From the NCBI RefSeq assembly GCF_000024865.1, contig NC_013595.1, positions 3,162,001 through 3,226,000 on the forward strand: DNA of 64,000 nt. The letters are read 5' to 3'. The position numbers and the translations under genes were made by a program. Every line of letters starts with the position of its first letter. Position 1 is the stretch's first letter. The notes under the pieces are model-generated. The model was given only the letters and a program-made list of their open reading frames with translations. It was not told the origin of the DNA and made no database searches. The stretch comes from Streptosporangium roseum DSM 43021 (GTDB lineage: Bacteria; Actinomycetota; Actinomycetes; Streptosporangiales; Streptosporangiaceae). Positions 25,645 to 34,349 of this stretch are shown piece after piece.

Positions 25645-27423
25645 ATGCGCGTGAGCTCGCTTCAGGGGGTCGAACGGTCGGCGCTGGCCACCGTCAGGCA
25701 CGGGCTGTCGCTCACGCCGGAGTTCCGCAAGGGGCTGGCAGGCACGCTCGTGCTGGCCGTGCTGGCCACGCTCGGCAAGGTGATCGTGCCGATCGCCGTC
25801 CAGCAGACCATCGACCGGGGGCTCAAGGGCGAGGTCCCCGACCTGCCCTACATCCGCGCCGCCGTGCTGCTGTGCGCCGCGGCCGTGGTGCTGACGGCGG
25901 TGTGCGCGTATCTGATGAACGTCCGCCTGTACAAGGCCACCGAGGCCTCCCTGGCCGGGCTGCGGGTGCGAGGCTTCCGGCACGTGCACGACCTGTCGGT
26001 GCTCACCCAGAACTCCGAGCGGCGTGGCGCCCTGGTCTCCCGGGTCACCGGCGACGTGGACCAGATCAGCGTGTTCATGCAGTGGGGCGGGCTGATGATC
26101 ATCATCGCCCTGGGGCAGCTCCTGGTCGCCACCGTGCTGATGTTCGTCTACTCCTGGCAGCTCGCCCTGCTGGTCTGGATCTGCTTCCTGCCGCTCATGG
26201 TCGTGCTGCCGCGCTTCCAGCGCTGGCTGTCGGGCGCCTACACGCTGGTCCGCGAGCGCACGGGCGACATGCTCGCCGCCGTCAGCGAGTCGGTCGTGGG
26301 CGCGGCGGTGATCCGGGCCCACGGGGCGGAGTCCCGTACGGCGGGCCGGCTGGACAGCGCGATCGACGCCAACAGGGCCGCGCAGGCCCGCACGCAGCGG
26401 ATCGTCGCCACCGTCTTCCCGCTGACCGAGATCGTCGCGGCGGTGGCGCTCGCCGGAGTGGTGCTGCTCGGCGTGCGGCTGGGCATCGGCGGTGAGATCA
26501 CCGCCGGGCGCCTGATCGCCTTCCTGTTCCTGATCACGCTGTTCGTCTCGCCCCTGCAGATCGCCACCGAGGTGCTGAACGAGGCGCAGAACGCGGTCGC
26601 CGGCTGGCGGCGCATCCTCGGCGTGCTCGACACCCCGCCCGACGTCGCCGACCCGGGCCCGGAGGGCGTCGAGCTGCCGCGCGGCCCCATCTCGGTCTCC
26701 TTCGAGGAGGTCGGGTTCTCCTACCCCGGCGGGGTGCCGGTGCTCAGCGAGGTGTCGGTGGACATCCCGCCGCGCTCGCGGATCGCGGTGGTGGGGGAGA
26801 CCGGCTCGGGCAAGACGACCTTCGCCAAGCTGCTCACCCGGCTGATGGACCCCGTCTCCGGCCGGGTCACCGTCGACGGCGAGGACCTGCGCGCGGTCCG
26901 GTTCTCCTCCCTGCGCGAGCGGATCGTCATGGTGCCCCAGGACGGCTTCCTGTTCGACGGCACCCTGGAGGAGAACATCCGCTTCGGCCGCCCGTCGGCG
27001 ACCGAGGCGGAGATCCGGCTGGCCATGACCGAGCTGGGCCTCACCGGCTGGCTGGAGGGCCTGCCCGCGGGCCTGGCCACCCATGTCGGCCAGCGCGGGG
27101 AGTCGCTGTCGGCGGGGGAGCGCCAGCTCGTGGCACTGGCCCGCGCCTACCTGGCCGACCCCGACCTGCTCCTGCTCGACGAGGCCACCTCGGCGGTGGA
27201 CCCGGCGACGGAGGTACGGCTGGCCCGCGCCCTGGAGGGGGTCACGCGGGGCCGTACCGCCATCTCCATCGCCCACCGGCTGTCCACCGCCGAGGCCGCC
27301 GACGAGGTGCTCGTCTTCGACAGGGGCCGGATCGTGCAGCGCGGCCCGCACGCCGAACTCGTCGAGGAGCCCGGCGTCTACGCCGACCTGCACGCCTCCT
27401 GGGTCTCGGCCGCCCGCTCGTAG
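25645..27423 (+). CDS. ABC exporter half-transporter, catalytic partner
   Basis: A 592-aa membrane-ATPase fusion. Walker A is GETGSGKTTF, Walker B LLLLDEATSAVD has the catalytic Glu, and the switch His is present (AISIAHRLST). The signature is LSAGERQLVALARAY, altered from LSGGQ. Paired with the first half-transporter, this gives one normal ATP site (this Walker A/B with the partner's LSGGQ) and one degenerate site, as in TM287/288- and BmrCD-type exporters. ATG 25645 or GTG 25651 could start it; the latter has better spacing to GAGGG. Its 3' end overlaps the convergent GNAT gene by 46 bp. Confidence 0.92.
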   Translation: MRVSSLQGVERSALATVRHGLSLTPEFRKGLAGTLVLAVLATLGKVIVPIAVQQTIDRGLKGEVPDLPYIRAAVLLCAAAVVLTAVCAYLMNVRLYKATEASLAGLRVRGFRHVHDLSVLTQNSERRGALVSRVTGDVDQISVFMQWGGLMIIIALGQLLVATVLMFVYSWQLALLVWICFLPLMVVLPRFQRWLSGAYTLVRERTGDMLAAVSESVVGAAVIRAHGAESRTAGRLDSAIDANRAAQARTQRIVATVFPLTEIVAAVALAGVVLLGVRLGIGGEITAGRLIAFLFLITLFVSPLQIATEVLNEAQNAVAGWRRILGVLDTPPDVADPGPEGVELPRGPISVSFEEVGFSYPGGVPVLSEVSVDIPPRSRIAVVGETGSGKTTFAKLLTRLMDPVSGRVTVDGEDLRAVRFSSLRERIVMVPQDGFLFDGTLEENIRFGRPSATEAEIRLAMTELGLTGWLEGLPAGLATHVGQRGESLSAGERQLVALARAYLADPDLLLLDEATSAVDPATEVRLARALEGVTRGRTAISIAHRLSTAEAADEVLVFDRGRIVQRGPHAELVEEPGVYADLHASWVSAARS

Positions 27424-27890
27424 AGGGTTTTCTCGAAGGGGTGGGGGCCGACCGTCTCGGGGTCGGCTCCCAGGTCGTAGAGCGGGGTGTATCCGGTCGC
27501 CAGGTAGAGCCCGGCGGCCTCGGGCTGGCGGGGGCCGGTGGTCAGGTAGATCCTGCGATAGCCCTGCCGTACGGCCTCCCGCTCCAGCTCGCGTACGACG
27601 GCGAGGCCGAGACCGCGCCGCCGGTGGCCGGGGTGGGTCCAGATCCGCTTGAGCTCGGCGGTCTCCTCGTCGTAGCGGCGGAACGCGCCTCCGGCGACGG
27701 TCTCCCCGTGCTCGACGAGGATCAGGAACGCCCCTCCGTGCGCCGGGGTGAACTGCTCGCCGGGGTAGCGGCTGAGCTCCTGGTTGGGGCCGTACCGGCT
27801 GGTGTACTCCTGACGCAGGTCGTCCAGGAGCGGCCTGACCTCGGGGTCGTGGACCGCGACGTGCCGCACCTCGACGGACCCGACGGTCAC
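27378..27890 (-). CDS. GNAT N-acetyltransferase at the end of an amino-acid transport operon
   Basis: A 170-aa single-domain GNAT. The acetyl-CoA loop is in HPGHRRRGLGLAVVRELE, and the C-terminal part has EAAGLYLATGYTPLYDLG. It starts with GTG in a GTGA overlap with the binding-protein gene, so it is coupled to the ABC importer. It may acetylate the imported amino acid or analogue. Its last 15 codons lie antisense to the ABC exporter gene. Confidence 0.87.
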   Translation of the reverse strand: MTVGSVEVRHVAVHDPEVRPLLDDLRQEYTSRYGPNQELSRYPGEQFTPAHGGAFLILVEHGETVAGGAFRRYDEETAELKRIWTHPGHRRRGLGLAVVRELEREAVRQGYRRIYLTTGPRQPEAAGLYLATGYTPLYDLGADPETVGPHPFEKTLYERAAETQEACRSA

Positions 27891-28885
27891 TTGGCCTGCC
27901 GGGGCAGCCCGGGCGGGTTGATCCGCGACTCCGTCACCGCCTCGTTCTCCAGGCCCCAGCGCTTGAGCACCTCGGCGTACTTGCCGTTCTCGATCAGGGT
28001 GTTCAGCGCCTCGCTGACCGGTTTGACGAGCCCGTTGCCCTTGAGGGTCATGGCCGCGATCAGGCCCTCGAGCGAGCTGCCGCCCGAGAGCGTTCCGACG
28101 ATCTTGCTGTCGCCGCCGACGGCCACCTGGTAGGCGATGGGCGGGTTGGGGCCGAGGTAGGCCTGGACGCGACCGGATTTCAGGGCCAGCAGGATGTCGC
28201 CGTACTTCTGGTAGTACTGGATCTGGGCGGCCTTGAGCCCGGCCTTCTGGTTCTGCGCGTCCCACTCCAGCAGGATCTTCTCCTGGTTGGTGCCCGACCC
28301 GACCGACACGTTCAGCCCCGCGATGTCGGCCGCCTTCTCGATCTTGGTGATCGGGCTGTTCGCGGCCGTCTGCCAGGCGAGCTGGTCCACCCGGTAGGTG
28401 GCGAAGTCGTAGATGTCCTTGCGCTCCTCGGTCACGGTGACGTTGTTGAAGACCAGGTCGTACTTGCCGGACCTCGCCGCCAGGAACAGGTTCTCCCAGG
28501 AGGTGTTCTCCTCCTGGAGCTTCAGGCCCAGGACGTCGGCGACGAGGTGGGCGATGTCGGTCTCGACGCCGATCAGCGTGGTGTCGTCGTCGGCCAGGGA
28601 CACCAGCGGCGGGGTGCCCTCGCCGTTGAAGCCGGCCGTGAGCGCCCCCTTGGCGCGGATCGCCTCGGGGACCTGCGCGGCGATGGCGTCGACCTTGTCG
28701 GCGCGGATCCGGTTCTGCTCGGGAGAGGTGTTGATCCTCAGCCCGCCGCCCCCGGAAGGGGCGGCGGCGGGTGCCGCCGCGGGCTTGGCGGCGGTGCCGG
28801 AGGCGCTCTCGGAGGCGCCGCAGGCCGCGGCGAGCAGCAGGGGCAGCGCGACGGCGACGGGGGTGAGCCTTGATAACAGGGACAT
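27887..28885 (-). CDS. Polar amino-acid ABC transporter, substrate-binding lipoprotein
   Basis: A 332-aa protein with a lipoprotein signal peptide (LPLLLAAACGAS; the Cys is lipidated) and an Ala/Gly/Pro linker, then a family-3 binding domain: GTPPLVSLADDDTTLIGVET, DLVFNNVTVTEERKDIYDF, and SVGSGTNQEKILLEW. It captures a polar amino acid outside the cell and gives it to the permease encoded upstream. The exact ligand is unknown. It is the third gene of the operon. Confidence 0.92.
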   Translation of the reverse strand: MSLLSRLTPVAVALPLLLAAACGASESASGTAAKPAAAPAAAPSGGGGLRINTSPEQNRIRADKVDAIAAQVPEAIRAKGALTAGFNGEGTPPLVSLADDDTTLIGVETDIAHLVADVLGLKLQEENTSWENLFLAARSGKYDLVFNNVTVTEERKDIYDFATYRVDQLAWQTAANSPITKIEKAADIAGLNVSVGSGTNQEKILLEWDAQNQKAGLKAAQIQYYQKYGDILLALKSGRVQAYLGPNPPIAYQVAVGGDSKIVGTLSGGSSLEGLIAAMTLKGNGLVKPVSEALNTLIENGKYAEVLKRWGLENEAVTESRINPPGLPRQAK

Positions 28886-28934
28886 GTCGATCCTTGCTCG
28901 GTGTCGGAAGGGTTCGCCTGGCGGTGGGGAGGGG

Positions 28935-29699
28935 TCAGAGGACCTTGCTGAGGAAGAGGCGGGTGCGTTCGTGCCGGGGGGCGTCCAGCACCTGGGAGGG
29001 GGAGCCCCGCTCGACGATCCGCCCCTCGTCCATGAACACGACGGTGTCGGCGACCTCGCGGGCGAAGCCGATCTCGTGGGTGACGACGATCATGGTGGTG
29101 CCGCTCCGGGCGAGGTCCTTCACCACGTCGAGCACCTCTCCGACGAGCTCGGGGTCCAGCGCGGAGGTCGGCTCGTCGAAGAGGATGACCTTGGGTTCCA
29201 GGGCGAGGGCGCGGGCGATGGCCACCCGCTGCTGCTGGCCGCCGGAGAGCTGCCGGGGGTAGGCGCCGGCCTTGCCGGCCAGCCCGACCCGCTCCAGCAG
29301 GCGGGCCGCCAGCTCCTCGACCTCGGCCCTCGGCCGGCGCTGGGCGGCCAGGGGAGCCTCGGTGACGTTCTGCCGCACGGTCAGGTGCGGGAACAGGTTG
29401 AAGTTCTGGAAGACGAACCCGATCTTGGTCCGCTGCCGGAGGATCTCGCGCTCGGGGAGCTCGTGCAGCCTGTCGCCGATCCGGCGGTAGCCGACGAGCT
29501 CGCCGTCCACGCTGACCGAGCCGCTGTTCACCTTCTCCAGGTGGTTGACGGTGCGCAGCAGGGTCGACTTGCCCGACCCGGAGGGGCCGATGACCACGGT
29601 GACCTCGCCGGGGGCGACCTGGAGGTCCACCCCGCGCAGCACCTCCAGCGACCCGAAGCTCTTGTGCACGTCCCGCAGGTCGACCATCGCGGCGCTCAT
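28935..29699 (-). CDS. Polar amino-acid ABC transporter, ATP-binding protein
   Basis: A 254-aa GlnQ-type ATPase: Walker A GPSGSGKSTLLRT, Q-loop region GFVFQNFNLFPHLTV, signature LSGGQQQRVAIARALA, Walker B VILFDEPTSALDPE, and the switch His in VVTHEIGFA. It overlaps the permease gene by ATGA and lies 49 bp ahead of the binding-protein gene. It energises import by the adjacent permease. Confidence 0.95.
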   Translation of the reverse strand: MSAAMVDLRDVHKSFGSLEVLRGVDLQVAPGEVTVVIGPSGSGKSTLLRTVNHLEKVNSGSVSVDGELVGYRRIGDRLHELPEREILRQRTKIGFVFQNFNLFPHLTVRQNVTEAPLAAQRRPRAEVEELAARLLERVGLAGKAGAYPRQLSGGQQQRVAIARALALEPKVILFDEPTSALDPELVGEVLDVVKDLARSGTTMIVVTHEIGFAREVADTVVFMDEGRIVERGSPSQVLDAPRHERTRLFLSKVL

Positions 29700-30694
29700 G
29701 CGCGGCCCTTCCCGTAGTGGCGCTCGAGGTAGTGCTGGACGACGGACAGGACCGTGGTCATGACCAGGTACCAGATGGTCGCGACGAGCAGCAGCGCGAT
29801 GACCCTGCCGTTGCGGTTGTAGATCACCTGGACCTGGTAGAACAGCTCGGGCAGGGCCATGATGTAGACCATCGAGGTGCCCTTGACCAGCCCGATGATC
29901 TCGTTGCCCGCGGTGGGCACGATCGACCGCATGGCCTGCGGCAGGACGATCCGGAACAGCTGCCTGGACCTGGGGATGCCCAGCGCGGCGGCGGCCTCCC
30001 GCTGGCCGTGGTCCACCGAGAGCAGCCCCGCCCTGACGATCTCCGCGGCGTAGGCGGCCTGGTGCAGCGCGAGGCCGAGCGCGGCGGCGGTGACCGGGCC
30101 GATCAGGTCCATGGTGCCGATGTCGAAGAACGACGGGCCGAACGGGACGCCGAAGGAGAGCCGCGGGTACAGCAGCGCCAGGTTGTACCAGAACAGCAGC
30201 TGCAGGATGAGGGGGATCGACCGGAACAGCGCGATGTAGCCCCAGGCCACCGAGGACAGCAGCGGGTTCGCCGACATCCGCATGAGCGCCAGCACGGTGC
30301 CCAGCAGGAAGCCGAAGCCGATCCCGAGGGCGGTCAGCTCCAGCGTGAAGACCACCGAGCGCAGCACGGAGGGGGCGAAGAGGAACTCCCCGACCACCTC
30401 CCACTCCCAGGCGGGGTTGGTGATCAGCGCGCTGGCCGCCATGGCCAGCAGCACGACCACGGCCGCGGCGGTCACCCACCGTCCCGGATGCCGGGTGGTG
30501 ACCACCTTCGGCGCGGGGCCGCCGTCCCGGCCGTCCCCGCCGTCTCTCCCGTTCCCGCCGTTCTCCGGCGGACCGCTCTCGGCGGGCCGGGGGACCTGCG
30601 GCCCGGCCGTCGCGACCGTCGCGGGGGAGCCGCCGCCCCTGCCGTTCTCCGGCCCGTCGTGCGCGCCACCGATGTCTAAGAACTCCACGGCCAT
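29696..30694 (-). CDS. Polar amino-acid ABC transporter, permease
   Basis: A 332-aa HisM/GlnP-type permease. About 75 N-terminal residues are low-complexity Gly/Asp/Pro-rich and cytoplasmic; five helices follow. The EAA loop (REAAAALGIPRSRQLFRIVL), which docks the ATPase, is clear, and LHQAAYAAEIVRAGL is typical. The ATG at 30694 has AGGAAGG upstream; a longer reading frame exists but lacks this site. It is the first gene of the operon permease-ATPase-binding protein-GNAT. Confidence 0.93.
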   Translation of the reverse strand: MAVEFLDIGGAHDGPENGRGGGSPATVATAGPQVPRPAESGPPENGGNGRDGGDGRDGGPAPKVVTTRHPGRWVTAAAVVVLLAMAASALITNPAWEWEVVGEFLFAPSVLRSVVFTLELTALGIGFGFLLGTVLALMRMSANPLLSSVAWGYIALFRSIPLILQLLFWYNLALLYPRLSFGVPFGPSFFDIGTMDLIGPVTAAALGLALHQAAYAAEIVRAGLLSVDHGQREAAAALGIPRSRQLFRIVLPQAMRSIVPTAGNEIIGLVKGTSMVYIMALPELFYQVQVIYNRNGRVIALLLVATIWYLVMTTVLSVVQHYLERHYGKGRA

Positions 30695-31014
30695 GGTTGC
30701 AGCCTTCCTGCAGGTCGTCTGAGCGAGTGGGGGGAGGACGGCGCGCGTGCGAGGGCGCCGCCGGGCGATCGGAGAGGTCAGCGGCGACAGGGGGAGGACC
30801 GGGCGCGGCACAGGTCGATGTGACCGCGAGTCACCGTTCGTAGCTCGGCCCGCACGGTTCTCACTCCAGCACAGGCGCTTAATTCCGTCAAGACCTACTT
30901 GTTTAGTGGGTTTTTATCGTGACCGCCGGGGACCCGATACCGGCCCGCCCGAGGATTAGGGCACCCGCGGGGAGGTAGGGGACAGGTGAGGGTGTGGAAC
31001 TCGCGGGGGGACTC
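30695..31014. promoter_or_regulatory. Divergent intergenic region with inverted repeat CCTACT-N5-AGTGGG
   Basis: About 320 bp between the importer operon and ppk2. An AT-rich stretch at 30880-30925 holds an imperfect inverted repeat, CCTACT (30894-30899) and AGTGGG (30905-30910). On the minus strand it directly precedes a TTGACG -35-like hexamer (revcomp at 30886-30891). It is a candidate operator of the amino-acid importer. The rest shows no gene. Confidence 0.4.
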
Positions 31015-31971
31015 ATGACAGAGGTGCTGGGCGAGGAGCCCACGGAGGGGCAGTTCCCGGTGCTCGACGTGCGGTCGGCCGTGGCACGCAGCGACCTGCT
31101 CGACGAGCTGCCGAATCTGCGCGTCCTGGACGATGACGACGACGATCCCGTCCTGGTGCGGATGGACGGCACTCCCGTGGACACCTGGCGGGAGAAATAC
31201 CCCTACGGCGAGCGGATGGACCGGGCCGAGTACGACCGCCTCAAGCGACTGCTCCAGATCGAGCTGCTCAAGCTCCAGTACTGGATGAAGGACACCGGCG
31301 GGCGGCTGGTCGTCCTGTTCGAGGGGCGCGACGCGGCGGGCAAGGGCGGCACCATCAAGCGGTTCATGGAGCATCTCAACCCGCGCGGGGCCGGCGTGGT
31401 GGCCCTGGAGAAGCCGAGCGAGCGCGAGAGCACCCAGTGGTACTTCCAGCGCTACGTCTCCCACCTGCCGGCCGCGGGGGAGATGGTCTTCTTCGACCGC
31501 TCCTGGTACAACCGCGCCGGAGTGGAACGGGTGATGGGCTTCTGCTCGCCGGAGGAGTACCTGGAGTTCATGGAGCAGGCCCCCGAGTTCGAGCGCATGC
31601 TCGTCCGCGACGGCATCCACCTGGTCAAGTTCTGGTTCTCCGTCTCCCGGTCCGAGCAGCGCACCCGGTTCGTGATCCGCCAGGTCGACCCGGTGCGGCA
31701 GTGGAAGCTGTCGCCCATGGACCTGCAGTCGCTGGACAAGTGGGAGGACTACACCGAGGCCAAGGAGGACATGTTCCTGTACACCGACACCGAGCAGGCG
31801 CCGTGGACGGTGATCAAGAGCAACGACAAGAAGCGGGCCAGGATCGAGGCCATGCGCCACCTCCTGAGCCAGTTCGAGTACGACAACAAGGACCACGAGA
31901 TCGTGGGGGAGCCCGATCCCAGGATCGTCGTCCAGGCGGCCGACCTGCTCGACGACGACCGCGCGCGCTGA
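31015..31971 (+). CDS. ppk2: Polyphosphate kinase 2
   Basis: A 318-aa PPK2-family kinase that uses polyphosphate to phosphorylate nucleotides. Walker A is LFEGRDAAGKGGTIKRF and Walker B MVFFDRSWYNRAGVERV. The single-domain size and the N-terminal extension fit the class that makes ATP or GTP from the diphosphate. The acidic run DDDDDDP near residue 40 is notable. The ATG at 31015 with a GGGGGG site is chosen over GTG 30994. It appears to be transcribed alone. Confidence 0.94.
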   Translation: MTEVLGEEPTEGQFPVLDVRSAVARSDLLDELPNLRVLDDDDDDPVLVRMDGTPVDTWREKYPYGERMDRAEYDRLKRLLQIELLKLQYWMKDTGGRLVVLFEGRDAAGKGGTIKRFMEHLNPRGAGVVALEKPSERESTQWYFQRYVSHLPAAGEMVFFDRSWYNRAGVERVMGFCSPEEYLEFMEQAPEFERMLVRDGIHLVKFWFSVSRSEQRTRFVIRQVDPVRQWKLSPMDLQSLDKWEDYTEAKEDMFLYTDTEQAPWTVIKSNDKKRARIEAMRHLLSQFEYDNKDHEIVGEPDPRIVVQAADLLDDDRAR

Positions 31972-32080
31972 ACCGGCGCGGCCCGGTGGACGGCCGGCCC
32001 GATCTTCCGGGGAGGCGCGGGCGCGGCCGCCCGGCCATGCCGGAAGTCACCCCTCTCCCTGGTTGCGGCACAATTGCCGC

Positions 32081-32428
32081 ATGTCCCTTGACCCCGCCAT
32101 CGCGGCACGGCTGAAGCGCACCGGCGACGGGCTGGTGCCCGCGATCGTCCAGCAGTACGACACCGGCGAGGTGCTGATGCTCGCCTGGATGGACGACGAG
32201 GCCCTGCATCGCACGCTCACCACCGGCCGGGCCACCTACTGGTCGCGCAGCCGCGGTTCCTACTGGGTCAAGGGCGACACCTCCGGTCACGTCCAGCACG
32301 TCAGGTCCGCCGCCCTCGACTGCGACGGCGACACGATCCTGCTCAAGGTCGACCAGGTGGGCGCCGCCTGCCACACCGGCGACCGGACCTGCTTCGACGC
32401 CGACGAGCTGGCGGTGAACCCGAAGTGA
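32081..32428 (+). CDS. hisI: Phosphoribosyl-AMP cyclohydrolase
   Basis: A 115-aa zinc enzyme of the third step of histidine synthesis. QYDTGEVLMLAWMDDEAL, the ATYWSRSRGSYWVKGDTSG block, the metal Asp/Cys in LDCDGDTILLKVDQ, and the AACHTGDRTCF Cys pair are all present. HisE is not fused. It lies 20 kb from the main his operon and is coupled (GTGA) to the Trp-associated membrane-protein gene. Confidence 0.96.
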   Translation: MSLDPAIAARLKRTGDGLVPAIVQQYDTGEVLMLAWMDDEALHRTLTTGRATYWSRSRGSYWVKGDTSGHVQHVRSAALDCDGDTILLKVDQVGAACHTGDRTCFDADELAVNPK

Positions 32429-33075
32429 CCGCCCGGCGGGTGCTGTGGACCTGGGTGGCCGTCTGCGCGGCGGGCGCCACGCTCGTGCTGCTCGCCGCCG
32501 GCCGCGAGTGGTTCACCGTGACGTACGGCCCGCGCAAGGTGGCGGTCACCGCCGCGGAACTGGTGCCCGCGCTCGGCCCGGCGGCCTGGGCGGCGCTCGC
32601 CGCGGTGGTCGCGGTGCTCGCGACCCGGGGGGTCTGGCGCAGGCTCGTCGGCGCGGTGATGGCCCTCTGCGGAGCGGGGATGATCGCCTGGGCCTGGCAG
32701 GGAAGCGACTCGGGCGCGGCGCTGGAGATCGCGGCCCGGCAGATCCCGCTGGCCGAGCCCGGCGCCCTCCACGCCGCCCCGGCCGCCGCCTGGCCGCTGG
32801 TCGCCGGGGCTGGCGGGCTGCTGCTGGCGTGCGCGGGAGTGGTGGCCGCCGTCAGGGGCGCCGGCTGGCCCGGCATGTCCGACCGCTACGACCGCCGCGG
32901 ATCGGGCCCGGCCGCCGCCGGCGCCGCCTCCACCGGCGGGGCTCCGAGCGAGCGGGCGCTGTGGGACGCGATCGACCTCGGCTCCGATCCGACGGTCGGT
33001 CCGGAGGACACCGCCGCTCCGGAAGACACGGCCGCTCCGGAGAGCACGGCCGGTCCGGAGAACAGGGAGCGTTGA
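32425..33075 (+). CDS. Trp-biosynthesis-associated membrane protein (TIGR02234-like)
   Basis: A 216-aa protein with four hydrophobic segments (about residues 8-28, 50-70, 77-92 and 125-145) and a polar tail. REWFTVTYG after the first helix fits the actinobacterial family found next to trp genes. The function is not established. The C-terminal tail holds short repeats (PEDTAA, PEDTAA, PESTAG). In many actinobacteria trpE lies directly upstream; here hisI does, so trpE appears absent from the locus. Confidence 0.85.
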   Translation: MTARRVLWTWVAVCAAGATLVLLAAGREWFTVTYGPRKVAVTAAELVPALGPAAWAALAAVVAVLATRGVWRRLVGAVMALCGAGMIAWAWQGSDSGAALEIAARQIPLAEPGALHAAPAAAWPLVAGAGGLLLACAGVVAAVRGAGWPGMSDRYDRRGSGPAAAGAASTGGAPSERALWDAIDLGSDPTVGPEDTAAPEDTAAPESTAGPENRER

Positions 33076-33348
33076 GGACCGGCCGTCCCGGGAGGCGGCC
33101 GGCCGTCCCGTTCTGTCGGCGGCACGGTGTTCGCGGCCGGTCGTCCCGTTCCGGAGACGGCCGGAGGGCTGCGGGTGGCTGCGCTTTCCGGGGGCACCCC
33201 GCCGGCGGGATATCGGTGGCGGCGCCGTACGCGACGCCCATGCTCACCGCACGGTCACAACTTGCCCACGGAAGCGGGGAGCGGATCTCGTGGAAGACGC
33301 GGTTTTCGCTAGGATTTCGCCCGCAACTCGCATAAAGGGGAGTCATTC

Positions 33349-33738
33349 ATGAGCTACGGGAACCAGTCCGGCGGTTACGGGCCACCGCAGGGCGGCGGAT
33401 ACGGCTCTCCCGGCGGGTACGGCCCGCCCCCCGGCGGCGGTTACGACCCCTACGGCTACGGCGCGCAGCCGCCCCGGGGCAACAACGGCATGGCCATCGC
33501 CGCGCTGATCATGGGCATCGCCGGGCTGTTCATATGCGGCATCACCTCGATCGTGGGCATCGTGCTGGGGCACATCTCGCTGGGCCAGATCAAGCGGACG
33601 CACGAGGAGGGGCGCGGCATGGCCATCGCCGGCCTGGTCCTGTCCTACTTCGGCGTCGCCTGCTGGCTGGTCGTGCTGGTGATCTGGCTGGTCGCGATCG
33701 GTGTACTGGCCGGTTCCGCCTCGCTGTCGGGTTACTGA
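33349..33738 (+). CDS. DUF4190-domain membrane protein
   Basis: A 129-aa protein. The first 45 residues are Gly/Pro/Tyr-rich and disordered (PPQGGGYGSPGGYGPP). The rest has two membrane helices around GHISLGQIKRTHEEGRGMAI, the DUF4190 hallmark. A TAGGAT -10-like box (33310-33315) and GGGGAGT before the ATG support the start. It may be a small envelope or scaffold protein; its role is unknown. Confidence 0.88.
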   Translation: MSYGNQSGGYGPPQGGGYGSPGGYGPPPGGGYDPYGYGAQPPRGNNGMAIAALIMGIAGLFICGITSIVGIVLGHISLGQIKRTHEEGRGMAIAGLVLSYFGVACWLVVLVIWLVAIGVLAGSASLSGY

Positions 33739-33819
33739 CGGGCATCCGCCCCCGCCTTGAGTATCGTGGCCGGTGACAGGTAGTCGCTCAGTCGCTGGCG
33801 GAGAGGTGCGGGCGGGCCG

Positions 33820-34257
33820 ATGGTGACGGAAAGGACCGCGGACGTACGGGGACCGCGGGCGCGGGCGCTGGCCGTGCTGGCCCCGCTCGGCGCCGCGCTG
33901 GCAGCCGGCGCAGCGGTCGCCTACGTGGGCGTGGTGGACCCGAACGAGCCGGGGCACTACCCCACGTGTCCCTTCCTCATGCTCACCGGGCTCTACTGTC
34001 CGGGCTGCGGCGGCCTGCGGGCCGTTCACGCGCTCGCCCACGGCGACCCCGTCACGGCCCTCGGACTCAACCTCCTGGTCGTGGTCATGGTCCCGGTCCT
34101 GGCCTTCCTGTGGGGGCGCTGGGCGCTGCGCTCCTGGCGGGGCGCGCCCCTGAAGGGGATATCCATACATCCTTCCTATGTATGGGCTTTTCTTGCTTTA
34201 ATGATCGTTTTTTGGATAGTGAGAAATGTTGCTTTTGGGGAATTCTTGGCCCCATAG
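33820..34257 (+). CDS. DUF2752 membrane protein with AT-rich 3' end
   Basis: A 145-aa protein with three hydrophobic segments and the DUF2752 signature CPFLMLTGLYCPGCGGLRAVHAL; the Cys residues could bind metal or form disulfides. From 34159 on, codon use changes sharply: ATA, CAT, TAT, TTT, CTT and a TTA at 34198-34200 appear, all rare elsewhere in this window. In Streptomyces TTA needs the bldA tRNA. The reading frame stays intact to the TAG at 34255, and the last helix (YVWAFLALMIVFWIVRNVAF) is encoded there. Confidence 0.87.
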   Translation: MVTERTADVRGPRARALAVLAPLGAALAAGAAVAYVGVVDPNEPGHYPTCPFLMLTGLYCPGCGGLRAVHALAHGDPVTALGLNLLVVVMVPVLAFLWGRWALRSWRGAPLKGISIHPSYVWAFLALMIVFWIVRNVAFGEFLAP

Positions 34258-34349
34258 TCACCTATAGGCGTCACCCCGTGGCGGGGCGACCACGGCAAGC
34301 CCGATAGCATCGGCTGGACCAAGGCAATCGATCGGGAGGGGCCTTACTC

